Part shown: positions 21,301 to 29,044 of the stretch, piece after piece
Position numbering within the stretch: position 1 is the stretch's first letter
Layout of the letters: every line of letters starts with the position of its first letter
Virus record (IMG/VR): IMGVR_UViG_3300046011_011625
Location: 1 to 29,576 of that record
Length of the DNA: 29,576 bases
Strand: one strand, 5' to 3'
Source: a virus
Translations under genes and position numbers: made by a program
The notes under the pieces: generated by a model
What the model saw: only the letters and a program-made list of their open reading frames with translations
Told to the model about the DNA's origin: nothing
Database searches by the model: none

Positions 21301-22290
21301 ATGATAACAAAAAATAAAACAAAATTAACACTAACCGATGAAAGAAATAGTTTCAAACCTTTCAACTACCCATGGGCATATGATGCTTGGTTAAAACATG
21401 AACAGGCTCATTGGCTTCACACCGAAGTTCCAATGATCGAAGATGTTAAAGACTGGAAGAATAGACTTACTGATGGTGAAAAACAATTCCTAACGCATAT
21501 ATTTCGCTTTTTTACACAGGGTGATATCGACGTTGCAGGTGGTTATGTTCGTAACTATCTACCATATTTTCCTCAGCCTGAAATTCGCATGATGCTATCT
21601 GGCTTTGCTGCTCGTGAAGCTTTACACATTGCTGCATACTCTCATTTGATTGAAACACTAGGTTTACCGGAAACAACTTATAATCAGTTTCTGGAATATC
21701 AACAAATGAAAGACAAACATGATTATGTGACGGACCTTTCATCCAAGAATGGAACAAAAGAATCGACTGCAACACATATTGCTGTCTTTTCTGCATTTAC
21801 TGAAGGTATGCAATTATTCTCATCATTTATTATGTTACTTAACTTTCCTCGTAACGGTAAAATGAAAGGTATGGGACAAATCATCACTTGGTCTATTGTC
21901 GATGAAACAATTCATGCGGAAAGTATGATAAAATTGTTCCGGGCATATATAGAGGAAAATAAAGAAATTTGGAACGATGATCTCAAAGGAAAAATTTACA
22001 CTATTGCTACAAAAATGGTTGAACTCGAAGACCATTTTATTGATCTGGCATTTAGTATGGGCGATATGCCTAATCTATCTGCTGATGACGTTAAATCCTA
22101 CATTCGCTATATTGCTGATCGTCGTCTTATTAGTATGGGCCTCAAGGGTATAATGAAAGTTAAGAAAAATCCTCTTCCATGGGTTGAAGAAATGATCAAC
22201 GCACCGACTCATACCAATTTTTTCGAAAACAGGGCGACCGATTATGCAAAAGGTGCTCTTTCGGGAAACTGGGGAGATGTTTGGGCTTAA
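21301..22290 (+). CDS. nrdB: Ribonucleotide reductase class Ia, beta subunit (NrdB)
   Basis: 329 residues, somewhat shorter than E. coli NrdB (376). Di-iron ligands are seen as Glu106 and His109 in REALHIAAY, with Tyr113 in the position of the radical tyrosine (four after His, as in E. coli Tyr122), then FTEGMQLF (Glu), and DETIHAE (Glu and His). FTQGDIDVAGGY carries the first acidic ligand. It generates the tyrosyl radical used by NrdA. The C-terminus ends in a short acidic/aromatic tail (SGNWGDVWA), probably the peptide docking to NrdA. The AT-rich start has a weak GAGAG ribosome site. Confidence 0.95.
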   Translation: MITKNKTKLTLTDERNSFKPFNYPWAYDAWLKHEQAHWLHTEVPMIEDVKDWKNRLTDGEKQFLTHIFRFFTQGDIDVAGGYVRNYLPYFPQPEIRMMLSGFAAREALHIAAYSHLIETLGLPETTYNQFLEYQQMKDKHDYVTDLSSKNGTKESTATHIAVFSAFTEGMQLFSSFIMLLNFPRNGKMKGMGQIITWSIVDETIHAESMIKLFRAYIEENKEIWNDDLKGKIYTIATKMVELEDHFIDLAFSMGDMPNLSADDVKSYIRYIADRRLISMGLKGIMKVKKNPLPWVEEMINAPTHTNFFENRATDYAKGALSGNWGDVWA

Positions 22291-22299
22291 GGAGTAAAA

Positions 22300-22488
22300 A
22301 TGATAGAAAAAATAATATCAGCCGAATGCATAGAATGTGAATCAATTTTTGAAATGACCTATCAACAAGAACTTGTGTCAAAAGAAGTTCCTTGTTTTTG
22401 CCCGTTTTGTGGTGAAAAAATCGAAGATGTTCAAGAAGAAGAATATATAGATGAGGATGACTTCGATGAGAATGAGGAATGGCGTTAA
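22300..22488 (+). CDS. Small zinc-ribbon protein
   Basis: 62 residues with AAGGAG 5 bases before the ATG. Two Cys pairs, CIEC (10-13) and CPFC (34-37), form a likely zinc ribbon with about 20 residues between them; GEKIED follows. The C-terminal third is highly acidic (DVQEEEYIDEDDFDENEEW). Similar mini zinc ribbons are common after nrdB in T4-like phages, to my knowledge without assigned function. It overlaps the following GIY-YIG-like gene by 10 bases. Confidence 0.75.
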   Translation: MIEKIISAECIECESIFEMTYQQELVSKEVPCFCPFCGEKIEDVQEEEYIDEDDFDENEEWR

Positions 22489-22895
22489 ATTGGATTTATA
22501 AAGACAAAGACTTTTTTGAAGAAACCATACAAGACAACTATGGATTTGTTTACCTTATAACCAACTTAAAAACAGGTAAAAAATACATAGGTAAAAAATT
22601 CTTTTATTCTTCAAAAACAAAAACCGTCAAAGGTAAGAAAAAAAGGTATAAAGTAAGTTCAGATTGGCAAACTTACTACGGATCTAACACAGAACTTCAA
22701 AAAGATGTTACAATGCTAGGAACAGAGAACTTCAAAAGAGAAATCTTGTTTCTATGCAAATCAAAAGGAGAATGTGGCTATCTTGAAGCAAAAGAACAGT
22801 TTGTCAGACAAGTCTTGGAATCGAATGAATATTACAATACTTGGATAATGGTGAGAGTTAGAAAAAATCATCTAAGGGCTAAATTAATTGATTAA
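22479..22895 (+). CDS. GIY-YIG-like endonuclease
   Basis: 138 residues. YGFVYLITNLKTGKKYIGKKFF (about 21-42; the G-[F]-V-Y ... Y-I-G core) matches the GIY-YIG nuclease fold with strand and turn spacing as expected. A Lys-rich segment KTVKGKKKRYKV and then SDWQTYYGSN, LGTENFKREIL and GYLEAKEQF follow, the latter supplying the likely metal-binding Glu. The domain occurs as a stand-alone conserved protein in T4-like aquatic phages and is not clearly a homing enzyme. It could process host or phage DNA. Its ATG overlaps the zinc-ribbon gene. Confidence 0.75.
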   Translation: MALNWIYKDKDFFEETIQDNYGFVYLITNLKTGKKYIGKKFFYSSKTKTVKGKKKRYKVSSDWQTYYGSNTELQKDVTMLGTENFKREILFLCKSKGECGYLEAKEQFVRQVLESNEYYNTWIMVRVRKNHLRAKLID

Positions 22896-23241
22896 TATTG
22901 TAGAAAAGTTTCGTGGTAAAGAAATGGACGGTATTGAGTTTTTTAAAAATAATGGAGAGTATGTCGTAAATTTATTTGATTACAAAAAAAAAGGTGAAAA
23001 AGTTCCCGGTTCATCAATGGGAGATTTTTATCATATCATACTAATGCCAAAAAAATCCGATTCTGAACCTGAAAAAATAGAAGCCATTTTAACTTCACCT
23101 TTACATTATGTCGAAAGTCTCATGAATGACAATTTCAATGGTGTTGTAGCAAAGGTTACTACCACTTCTGAAGAAGTAATGAATAAAATTTTAAAAAGTG
23201 TTTCTGATAACAGTGATAAGGAAAATCAAGATGATGAATAA
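22888..23241 (+). CDS. Unrecognised small phage protein
   Basis: 117 residues if started at TTG 22888, which has AAGGG 9 bases upstream and overlaps the previous stop; ATG 22924 would give 105 residues. I do not recognise the family. The sequence has FFKNNGEYVVNLFDY, then GDFYHIILMPKK, then SPLHYVESLMNDNFNGVVAKVT, which looks like a small alpha/beta domain, and an acidic, disordered tail (SDNSDKENQDDE). It overlaps the next gene by 11 bases. There is no membrane segment. Confidence 0.6.
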   Translation: MINIVEKFRGKEMDGIEFFKNNGEYVVNLFDYKKKGEKVPGSSMGDFYHIILMPKKSDSEPEKIEAILTSPLHYVESLMNDNFNGVVAKVTTTSEEVMNKILKSVSDNSDKENQDDE

Positions 23242-23521
23242 ATATGAACTTAAAGAAATTCTTCAAAATTCGGTCGTCACAGTAGTTTTTACAAAAGTTG
23301 ACGGAACAGAACGGATAATGAATTGCACACTTGTTTCTGACTATATTCCAGAGTACATCAAAACTGATGTTGCAGAAAAACAACAACTTTTAACTGAAAG
23401 CTTGCCAAAAGTAGAGAATCCTAATACCATTTCAGTGTGGGATGTAGAAAACAATGGCTGGCGTTCATTTCGCCTTGATTCAATCAAATCTGTGACAAAA
23501 AATGAGACTCACATCCGTTAA
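23231..23521 (+). CDS. WYL_2/DUF2693-like SH3-barrel protein
   Basis: 96 residues from ATG 23231 (AAGG with a 9-base spacer); a longer ORF from 23198 is inside the previous gene. VVFTKVDGTERIMNCTLVSDYIPEY followed by ISVWDVENNGWRSFRLDSI matches a small phage family, DUF2693/WYL_2 by recall, with an Sm-like SH3 beta-barrel. Such proteins may bind nucleic acid or nucleotides; the function is unknown. It overlaps the next gene by 20 bases. Confidence 0.72.
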   Translation: MMNKYELKEILQNSVVTVVFTKVDGTERIMNCTLVSDYIPEYIKTDVAEKQQLLTESLPKVENPNTISVWDVENNGWRSFRLDSIKSVTKNETHIR

Positions 23522-24590
23522 AGACTATGAAAAACAATTTTCAGGTGGTGAACCCACCTGGAAAAATGGTGAAGGTTCAGTCGTAAGAGCACTTAATTGG
23601 TATAATTACCACAGTGACACAAAAGAAAGTAAAAAATACGCGATAGATTATCTAAAAGATAACAAATACTCACCTAAAGATATTGCACTATTCGAAAAAC
23701 TCTCCGAAGATCATTTCAAGAATTTAGGTTTTGTTTGCCGAATCAAAAGTCGCGGAGCAAAACTCACGAAATCCAATCTAGACTGGATTCAAGATTCTTT
23801 TACAGAACTAAAGCGCCGATCAGAAGTTGAAAATAAAAAGGTTGTAGAACCTAAGGCAACAATTTCTATTCAAGAAAGGACTTTAGAAAAGTCAAAAGAA
23901 TACATTGGTGAAATTGAAAGTATCATCGATGATTGTTTTCTTGTTCGTGATTTTAACGCAATCGAACCCTATGAAGCTATGCAATTGATGGGTGTTAAAG
24001 CTGCACATGCTGCTCATGTGATCAAATTCTTCAATACTAAAATTGAACACCTTGAAGAAGCCGTCAAAGGAAAAGATCCTCAATTGGTTGAAGGTTATTC
24101 AAACTTTTCTAAAAAGGAACTAAGGGAATACCTTGCATATCACAAAAAGATCATTTCTGATGCGGAGAAACTGTCACATAATGTCAAGCTGACTCGTAAA
24201 CCTAGAAAGAAAAAAGTTAAACCTGTTGATAAGGTCGTTTCTAAGATTGTCTATAAAAAAGAAGATGCTGAATATAAAATTGCATCCGTGAATCCTACCG
24301 ACATCATTGGTTGTTCACAACTTTGGGTATTCAATACCAAAACTCGTAAACTTGGTGTTTATAACTCAATTGATGAATCGGGGCTTTCTGTTAAAGGTAC
24401 AACGATTCTAAATTTCAATGAACAATCTTCAATACACAAAACGGTTAGAAAACCTGAAGCGGTTCTTGCCGATCTTGTCAAGTGTGGAAAAGTTTCTCTA
24501 AGAAAATTTATGTCAACAATTAATTCTGTTGAACAAAACTTGACAGGTAGAATTAATGCTGATACAATCCTTGTTAGGATTATCAAATAA
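23502..24590 (+). CDS. Conserved T4-like phage protein, function unknown
   Basis: 362 residues, starting at an ATG that overlaps the previous gene by 20 bases, without a clear ribosome site. It looks helical and basic: an N-terminal part with GEGSVVRALNWYNYHSD and PKDIALFEKL, a central coiled region (ERTLEKSKEYIGEIES ... LEEAVKGKD), a Lys-rich hinge (KLTRKPRKKKVKPVDK, about 226-241), and a C-terminal beta-rich part with LWVFNTKTRKLGVYNS and VKGTTILNF. I recall similar uncharacterised proteins in T4-like cyanophages and related phages. The hinge could contact DNA. It precedes the RNase H gene by 9 bases and is likely part of the replication set. Confidence 0.65.
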   Translation: MRLTSVKDYEKQFSGGEPTWKNGEGSVVRALNWYNYHSDTKESKKYAIDYLKDNKYSPKDIALFEKLSEDHFKNLGFVCRIKSRGAKLTKSNLDWIQDSFTELKRRSEVENKKVVEPKATISIQERTLEKSKEYIGEIESIIDDCFLVRDFNAIEPYEAMQLMGVKAAHAAHVIKFFNTKIEHLEEAVKGKDPQLVEGYSNFSKKELREYLAYHKKIISDAEKLSHNVKLTRKPRKKKVKPVDKVVSKIVYKKEDAEYKIASVNPTDIIGCSQLWVFNTKTRKLGVYNSIDESGLSVKGTTILNFNEQSSIHKTVRKPEAVLADLVKCGKVSLRKFMSTINSVEQNLTGRINADTILVRIIK

Positions 24591-24599
24591 AGGTATATA

Positions 24600-25445
24600 A
24601 TGATTCTCGTTGATCTAAACCAAGTTTTACTTTCAGGTTTGATGGCACAAATTTCTAGTCAAAAGAATATTAAAATCGAAGAAGGATTGGTCCGACATTT
24701 GGTTCTCAATATTCTCAGGATGCACATCAAACAATTTCGTCAAGAATATGGTGAAGTTGTCCTTTGTTGCGATAACAAAACTTATTGGCGAAAAAGCTTT
24801 TTTCCATATTACAAAGCCGGAAGAAAGAAAGCCCGCGAAAAATCCGATCTTGACTGGCATCTAATCTTCAACATTCTTGGTAGTCTCAAGCAAGAATTAA
24901 AAGAAAACTTTCCATATCGTGTTCTTGATGTTGATGGTGCAGAGGCCGATGATATCATTGGTACACTGTCTGCTCGTCATTCGGGCACCGAAAAGGTTTT
25001 GATTCTTTCCAGTGACGGAGACTTTATTCAACTTCAAAAATACAAAAATATAAAGCAGTACAATCCTGCGGTGAAGAAGTTTATTGTATCCATTAATCCC
25101 ACCGCAGAACTCAAAGAAAAGATCATTCAAGGTGATCGTGGTGACGGCATTCCAAATATTTTTTCACCAGACAATTGTTTTGTTCTTGAACAACGACAAA
25201 AGCCCATAACAAAAAACAAACTCAGTGAACTGCTGAATGAAAATTCTGAAAATTACGCTGAAGAGATCAAAAGAGGCTTTATTCGTAACAAAACACTTAT
25301 CGATCTTGAAATGACACCAAAAGAAATTCAAACTTCAATTATTGAAGCGTTTGAAAACTATAAACCTTCTCCAAAATCCAAGTTGATTAATTATTTTATG
25401 GAGAAGAAACTCAAAAATCTTATGGACGTAATCGAGGAATTTTAA
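24600..25445 (+). CDS. rnh: T4 RNase H-like 5'-3' exonuclease / flap nuclease
   Basis: 281 residues (T4 Rnh is about 305). The FEN/PIN-type acidic sites are present: MILVDLN (Asp5), YYKAGRKKAR, DVDGAEADDIIG, LSSDGDFIQLQ, and GDRGDGIPN, the last being the helix-hairpin-helix-side metal site. The enzyme removes RNA primers and flaps on the lagging strand. AAGG lies upstream of the ATG. It is followed by a DUF6433-like gene overlapping at TAATG, as in related phages. Confidence 0.9.
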   Translation: MILVDLNQVLLSGLMAQISSQKNIKIEEGLVRHLVLNILRMHIKQFRQEYGEVVLCCDNKTYWRKSFFPYYKAGRKKAREKSDLDWHLIFNILGSLKQELKENFPYRVLDVDGAEADDIIGTLSARHSGTEKVLILSSDGDFIQLQKYKNIKQYNPAVKKFIVSINPTAELKEKIIQGDRGDGIPNIFSPDNCFVLEQRQKPITKNKLSELLNENSENYAEEIKRGFIRNKTLIDLEMTPKEIQTSIIEAFENYKPSPKSKLINYFMEKKLKNLMDVIEEF

Positions 25446-25867
25446 TGCGTAAAAACATTTATGAAGTGTTCGATGAATTTGAAAAAGAAAGCACAGTCGA
25501 TAGTAAAATTGGAGTGCTTGTTCGTAATTGGACACCAACTCTAAAACTTGTGTTGCAACTGGCATATCGCCCAGAGGTTCAGTGGAAACATACTGAATAT
25601 CCGAGGGCATATAAAAAACAGGATATTGTACCGGGTTATTCCTTTGCATCACTTGACACCGAATTGAAAAGGTTGTATATTTTTCAAAAAGGAAATCCTT
25701 CCGCAGAGAAACTAACACCAAAACGAAGCGAAGAGCTTTTGGTTGTGTTGTTGGAATCTCTAGAACCTCGTGAAGCGGAGATTGTTATGGGCATTTTTAG
25801 AAAAAACCTGGATGTCAAAGGTTTGACAGAAAAATTCATTCGCAAAAACATTCCAGATATCTTTTAA
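25445..25867 (+). CDS. DUF6433-like phage protein
   Basis: 140 residues. MRKNIYEVFDEFEKEST, GVLVRNWTPTLKLVLQLAY, PGYSFASLDTELKRLYIFQKG and LTPKRSEELLVVLLESLEPREAE correspond to a helical protein family widespread in T4-like aquatic phages (DUF6433 by recall). No catalytic motif is seen. It lies right behind RNase H, and its start overlaps that gene's stop (TAATG; GAGG upstream), suggesting a role linked to replication. The end, KGLTEKFIRKNIPDIF, is typical. Function is unknown. Confidence 0.78.
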   Translation: MRKNIYEVFDEFEKESTVDSKIGVLVRNWTPTLKLVLQLAYRPEVQWKHTEYPRAYKKQDIVPGYSFASLDTELKRLYIFQKGNPSAEKLTPKRSEELLVVLLESLEPREAEIVMGIFRKNLDVKGLTEKFIRKNIPDIF

Positions 25868-25888
25868 TAGAAAAACGGAGAGAACTAA

Positions 25889-26074
25889 GTGGGTAAATTT
25901 GTAGGAAAATTTCGTCAAGAGCGTGATTATTCGGATGATTATGGTTACAATGGGCGCAAACCAAAACGAAAGCGAGAAAATCGAGAAATTCGTAAAATGA
26001 AGATGCGCCAGTATGATGAAGATGGTTACGCATTTGACGGACCTTCACCTCCTTCAAAACATAAAAGTTATTGA
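25889..26074 (+). CDS. Small highly charged phage protein
   Basis: 61 residues starting at GTG 25889, supported by GGAG (25877-25880) with an 8-base spacer. It begins GKFVGKFRQERDYSDDYGY and then has a very basic stretch, GRKPKRKRENREIRKMKM, and a Pro/Lys tail. Short proteins of this design follow the DUF6433-like gene in related phages, as I recall. A nucleic-acid-binding role is possible. It is the last gene before a promoter region. Confidence 0.62.
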   Translation: MGKFVGKFRQERDYSDDYGYNGRKPKRKRENREIRKMKMRQYDEDGYAFDGPSPPSKHKSY

Positions 26075-26084
26075 GTTTTTTCTG

Positions 26085-26108
26085 TTCTGTTGCCAAAAGA
26101 CAACAGAA
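26085..26108. repeat. 8-bp inverted repeat upstream of a promoter
   Basis: TTCTGTTG (26085-26092) and CAACAGAA (26101-26108) are perfect inverted copies separated by 8 bases. There is no T tract after it on either strand, so it is a poor terminator; a T run (26075-26081) precedes it instead. It ends 5 bases before the -35 box at 26114, where a dimeric regulator could bind. Confidence 0.55.
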
Positions 26109-26113
26109 TGCTA

Positions 26114-26143
26114 TTGACTTGAACCAGCACAATGTGATATTAT
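26114..26143 (+). promoter_or_regulatory. Sigma70-like promoter
   Basis: TTGACT (26114-26119) and TATTAT (26138-26143) are 18 bases apart in a 95-base intergenic gap, upstream of the gene at 26169. The predicted start near 26150 gives a short leader containing GGAG (26158-26161). An early host-polymerase promoter is inferred. Confidence 0.65.
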
Positions 26144-26168
26144 AGAATCTCATTGTCGGAGATTTGTT

Positions 26169-26513
26169 ATGATGATTTATGGTAATCTTGGTAAATCCAA
26201 GCCGAAACTCGCTCCTAAAAAAGAGCGAGAAGAATACGCTGCATGGCTGAAAAAGCATGGCGTTGGTGTTACTTCAACGGTAAAACCTAAAATGTTTCAA
26301 AAAGCTAATACATACACGCCAAAACCTCCTCCTGGGCGAGAGTCGAAACAGCACATTCCATCGATTGACACCGGAATAGGCAATGCTCCGGCTGCTCACC
26401 GAAAAGTTTACACGGGCACCAAGATTATCGGTATTGGAACCCTACATAAATCTAATGCTGTTCCTATTTTTTCTGATGAAGAAGCAAAAGATATTGCAAA
26501 AATGCGAAGATAA
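26169..26513 (+). CDS. Conserved T4-like phage protein, function unknown
   Basis: 114 residues. The first ATG of two (26169 and 26172) is used, with GGAG 7 bases upstream. YGNLGKSKPKLAPKKEREEY at the start and YTGTKIIGIGTLHKSNAVPIF with EEAKDIAKMRR at the end are conserved landmarks, to my memory, in many T4-like aquatic phages. The middle is Pro/Lys-rich and probably disordered (TYTPKPPPGRESKQHIPS). No enzyme motif is visible. It is the first gene behind the promoter at 26114, so it is likely expressed early. Confidence 0.7.
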   Translation: MMIYGNLGKSKPKLAPKKEREEYAAWLKKHGVGVTSTVKPKMFQKANTYTPKPPPGRESKQHIPSIDTGIGNAPAAHRKVYTGTKIIGIGTLHKSNAVPIFSDEEAKDIAKMRR

Positions 26514-26534
26514 AACAAAAAAGGTAGAAATCCT

Positions 26535-26789
26535 ATGTATATTCAAGAACTTAAACGTGTTGAAGTGCCGGCATGGCAACTTTTGACTGAAATTGTCAAT
26601 CAATGGGTGAATCCTCAAGTTGAAATGACAGGTTTTGCAACAATTCAAGATGCGGAAGACGGATCCGGCGATGGAATTCTCACTTTTCCTGACGGTTTTT
26701 GTGAAAAACTCGGTTGGAAAGAAGGAGATCAATTGGAACTTGAACTTTTAGACGATAAAAGCTTCACTTTGACAAAAAAACAACAGTAG
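26535..26789 (+). CDS. AbrB/SpoVT-like DNA-binding domain protein
   Basis: 84 residues with AGG upstream of the ATG. The C-terminal part GDGILTFPDGFCEKLGWKEG (about 45-64) followed by DQLELELLDDKSFTLTKK matches the swapped-hairpin AbrB/MazE fold: a strand, a Pro, a short helix, L-G-W-x-x-G-D, then strands. The N-terminal half (VEVPAWQLLTEIVNQWVN) is a helix of unknown role. AbrB-fold proteins bind DNA as dimers. No toxin-like gene is adjacent, so it is likely a regulator or structural DNA-binder rather than an antitoxin. Confidence 0.68.
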   Translation: MYIQELKRVEVPAWQLLTEIVNQWVNPQVEMTGFATIQDAEDGSGDGILTFPDGFCEKLGWKEGDQLELELLDDKSFTLTKKQQ

Positions 26790-26801
26790 ACTCTATATTT
26801 C

Positions 26802-26830
26802 TTGACATTTTTTCGTTTTTTGAGTATAAT
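26802..26830 (+). promoter_or_regulatory. Consensus sigma70 promoter
   Basis: TTGACA (26802-26807) and TATAAT (26825-26830) match the sigma70 consensus exactly with the ideal 17-base spacer. AT-rich DNA surrounds it. It drives the gene at 26866, whose leader has AGGA (26855-26858) 7 bases before the ATG. This is the strongest promoter in the window by sequence. Confidence 0.88.
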
Positions 26831-26865
26831 TTCTTATACTTCAACGTTTCACTCAGGAAATTTCA

Positions 26866-29034
26866 ATGCTGATCGACGCAAAATCCACTCTTGCAAAGCT
26901 GATGGCAACCGAAAACATCGTTGTTGAACAACGAAAAGTGCCTACAGCATGTTTTGATGTTAAAAATCGAATTCTGACGATTCCAATTCTCAACGGAAAC
27001 CTTTCTCCCGAAATTTATGACCTGATGATCGGGCATGAAACTGGTCATGCGCTTGAAACTCCTCTGGAAGGTTGGCACAATTCGGTTGTTGACCTAAAAG
27101 TCAATCGTACAATTCTGAATGTATGCGAAGATGCGCGTATTGAGAAAAAAATCAAGCGTAAGTTTCCTGGGCTTCGCGCATCCTTCACCAAAGGTTACCG
27201 TCAATTGTTTGACATGGATTTCTTTGGTGTCAAAGGGAAGAACCTCAACTATCTGAATTTTATCGACCGTATCAATCTACACACCAAAGGTGGTGCATCA
27301 CAAGGTATTGAATTCTCTTCTCATGAACAAGAACTTCTCGATGATGTAGAAAGCGCAGAAACTTTTGAAGAAACCGTAAAAGTTGCAATCAAAATTCAAA
27401 AGTTCATGAAAGAAGAACTTGATCGCCAAAAAGAAGAAATGCGAAAAGCTAAGTCTTTTTCAAAAGACAATCCTTTTCAAGGTGACATTGATGAATATGA
27501 TTACGATTATGGTGATGACGATGAAATTGAGAATGAAGAACTAGAAAACGATAATGGTTCTGATGATTATGATTCTGATGAAGACGGTGAAGGAAATGAG
27601 CGCGACTATGGTTCTTATCCTTCGTCTTCGACAAATACACTTCGTTCAATCACGGATGAAAAATATCGTCAGCGTGAGCAAGAACTGTACTCAAAAGAAA
27701 ACAAGGAAAATACCTATTGCGATATTCCGAAAATTGACTTTGAGGAAATCATCATCGATTACAAGATTTTGATTGGCAAAATTAAAAAAGAAAATGAAGA
27801 GTATGAATATTACAAAAATGGATTGCCTCACATTCTTGCAAATTACAATAAGTTCAAAAGCGAGTCAAACAAGGTCGTTTCATACCTTGTCAAAGAATTT
27901 GAAATGCGTAAAAACGCAGGGCAACAATCACGCGCTCGTATCTCCAAAACTGGTGATTTGAATCTGAATAAGATTCATGAATACCGGTTTACCGATGATA
28001 TCTTTGCGCGTATGACAAGAGTGCCGAACGGTAAGTCTCATGGGCTTGTCATCTTTGTCGATTGGTCAGGATCGATGAACGAAAACATGCACGGTACAAT
28101 CAAGCAACTTTTGAATCTAGTTTTCTTTTGCAGAAAAATTAATATTCCTTTTGAAGTGTATGGTTTCTCATCGATATTGAATATTGAAGAAAACGTTGAT
28201 TCCACTTCTTTTATTCAAGGAAAAATTCAAGAACGTAATATCGGATCATTGGCAATTTCAAGATTCTCTTTGTTGAATATCTTTTCAAGTAAAATGTCGA
28301 ATCGTGAAATTACTTTTATGGGTTCACATCTTTTGAATTTTCCAGGACCTGTAAACTCGAATTGTTATGTTCGTTTTCCAAGACTTTTCAATCTTTCAGG
28401 TACACCCTTGAATGAAGCGATACTTACCTCCTTTGAGCTTCTACCTGAATTCAAACGGCGTAACAAACTTGAAATTGTCAATACAGTGTTTTTGACTGAT
28501 GGTAATGGTGGAGCGATTGGTGAAAGAATTGAATCTGTAAAAACAAATACAAACATTCTGTATAAATCGTATAAGTCGCGTATTTGGTTTCGTGATCCGA
28601 TAACGAAAGCATCGATTGAAATTGATTCGGTTGAAGGATTACATTTTTCTCATGGGCTATCAGAGTTCGCCGCGCTTCAGACCGTTGCATTTTTAAAACT
28701 ACTCAAAGCGCGAGTTGGTTGTAATATCATTGGTTTCTATATGTGTAATGTTCGAAATGCGCGAGATGGTATGGAGTGTTATATGAAAAAAGAATTGATC
28801 GATCAAAAGATTGCCGAATTTCGCAAGAACAAACATGCGATTGTTTCGAATATTGGGTATGATGACTTTTACTTTATTCGTTCGGAAACAATGAACATCG
28901 AAGATGCTGAGTTTGAAATTACCGAAACCGCAAAGAAAACCACTCGTGCGCTTGTCACGGCGTTTTCTAAATACACAAATGGGCGAATTCTAAACCGTAT
29001 TGTATTGAGCCGATTTATTACACTGATTTCATAG
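26866..29034 (+). CDS. CobT-like protein: HExxH metallopeptidase-like domain plus VWA domain
   Basis: 722 residues. Residues 57-61 (HETGH) form an HExxH zinc site in an N-terminal peptidase-like domain, with EDARIEKK downstream as a possible third ligand region. Residues about 205-260 are a long acidic, disordered segment. A C-terminal von Willebrand A domain has the MIDAS motif DWSGS (399-403), a conserved Thr in LSGTPLNEA, and a later FLTDGNGG. The layout matches phage CobT-like/VWA proteins that partner a MoxR-type AAA+ ATPase (CobS-like). No such ATPase is in the window and it may lie beyond it. A chaperone or remodelling role is inferred; cobalt chelation is not implied. It has its own consensus promoter. 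Confidence 0.82.
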   Translation: MLIDAKSTLAKLMATENIVVEQRKVPTACFDVKNRILTIPILNGNLSPEIYDLMIGHETGHALETPLEGWHNSVVDLKVNRTILNVCEDARIEKKIKRKFPGLRASFTKGYRQLFDMDFFGVKGKNLNYLNFIDRINLHTKGGASQGIEFSSHEQELLDDVESAETFEETVKVAIKIQKFMKEELDRQKEEMRKAKSFSKDNPFQGDIDEYDYDYGDDDEIENEELENDNGSDDYDSDEDGEGNERDYGSYPSSSTNTLRSITDEKYRQREQELYSKENKENTYCDIPKIDFEEIIIDYKILIGKIKKENEEYEYYKNGLPHILANYNKFKSESNKVVSYLVKEFEMRKNAGQQSRARISKTGDLNLNKIHEYRFTDDIFARMTRVPNGKSHGLVIFVDWSGSMNENMHGTIKQLLNLVFFCRKINIPFEVYGFSSILNIEENVDSTSFIQGKIQERNIGSLAISRFSLLNIFSSKMSNREITFMGSHLLNFPGPVNSNCYVRFPRLFNLSGTPLNEAILTSFELLPEFKRRNKLEIVNTVFLTDGNGGAIGERIESVKTNTNILYKSYKSRIWFRDPITKASIEIDSVEGLHFSHGLSEFAALQTVAFLKLLKARVGCNIIGFYMCNVRNARDGMECYMKKELIDQKIAEFRKNKHAIVSNIGYDDFYFIRSETMNIEDAEFEITETAKKTTRALVTAFSKYTNGRILNRIVLSRFITLIS

Positions 29035-29044
29035 GATTAAAAAA

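Noticed and set aside
18238-22290. Intein or group I intron in nrdA or nrdB
   Set aside because: Both frames run through conserved motifs without insertion.
22479-22895. Homing endonuclease
   Set aside because: The GIY-YIG-like protein lies in normal gene order, overlaps its neighbour and shows no sign of an interrupted target gene.
26085-26108. Hairpin read as an intrinsic terminator for the gene at 25889
   Set aside because: No run of T follows the stem on the + strand, and on the - strand the stem is followed by A, not T.
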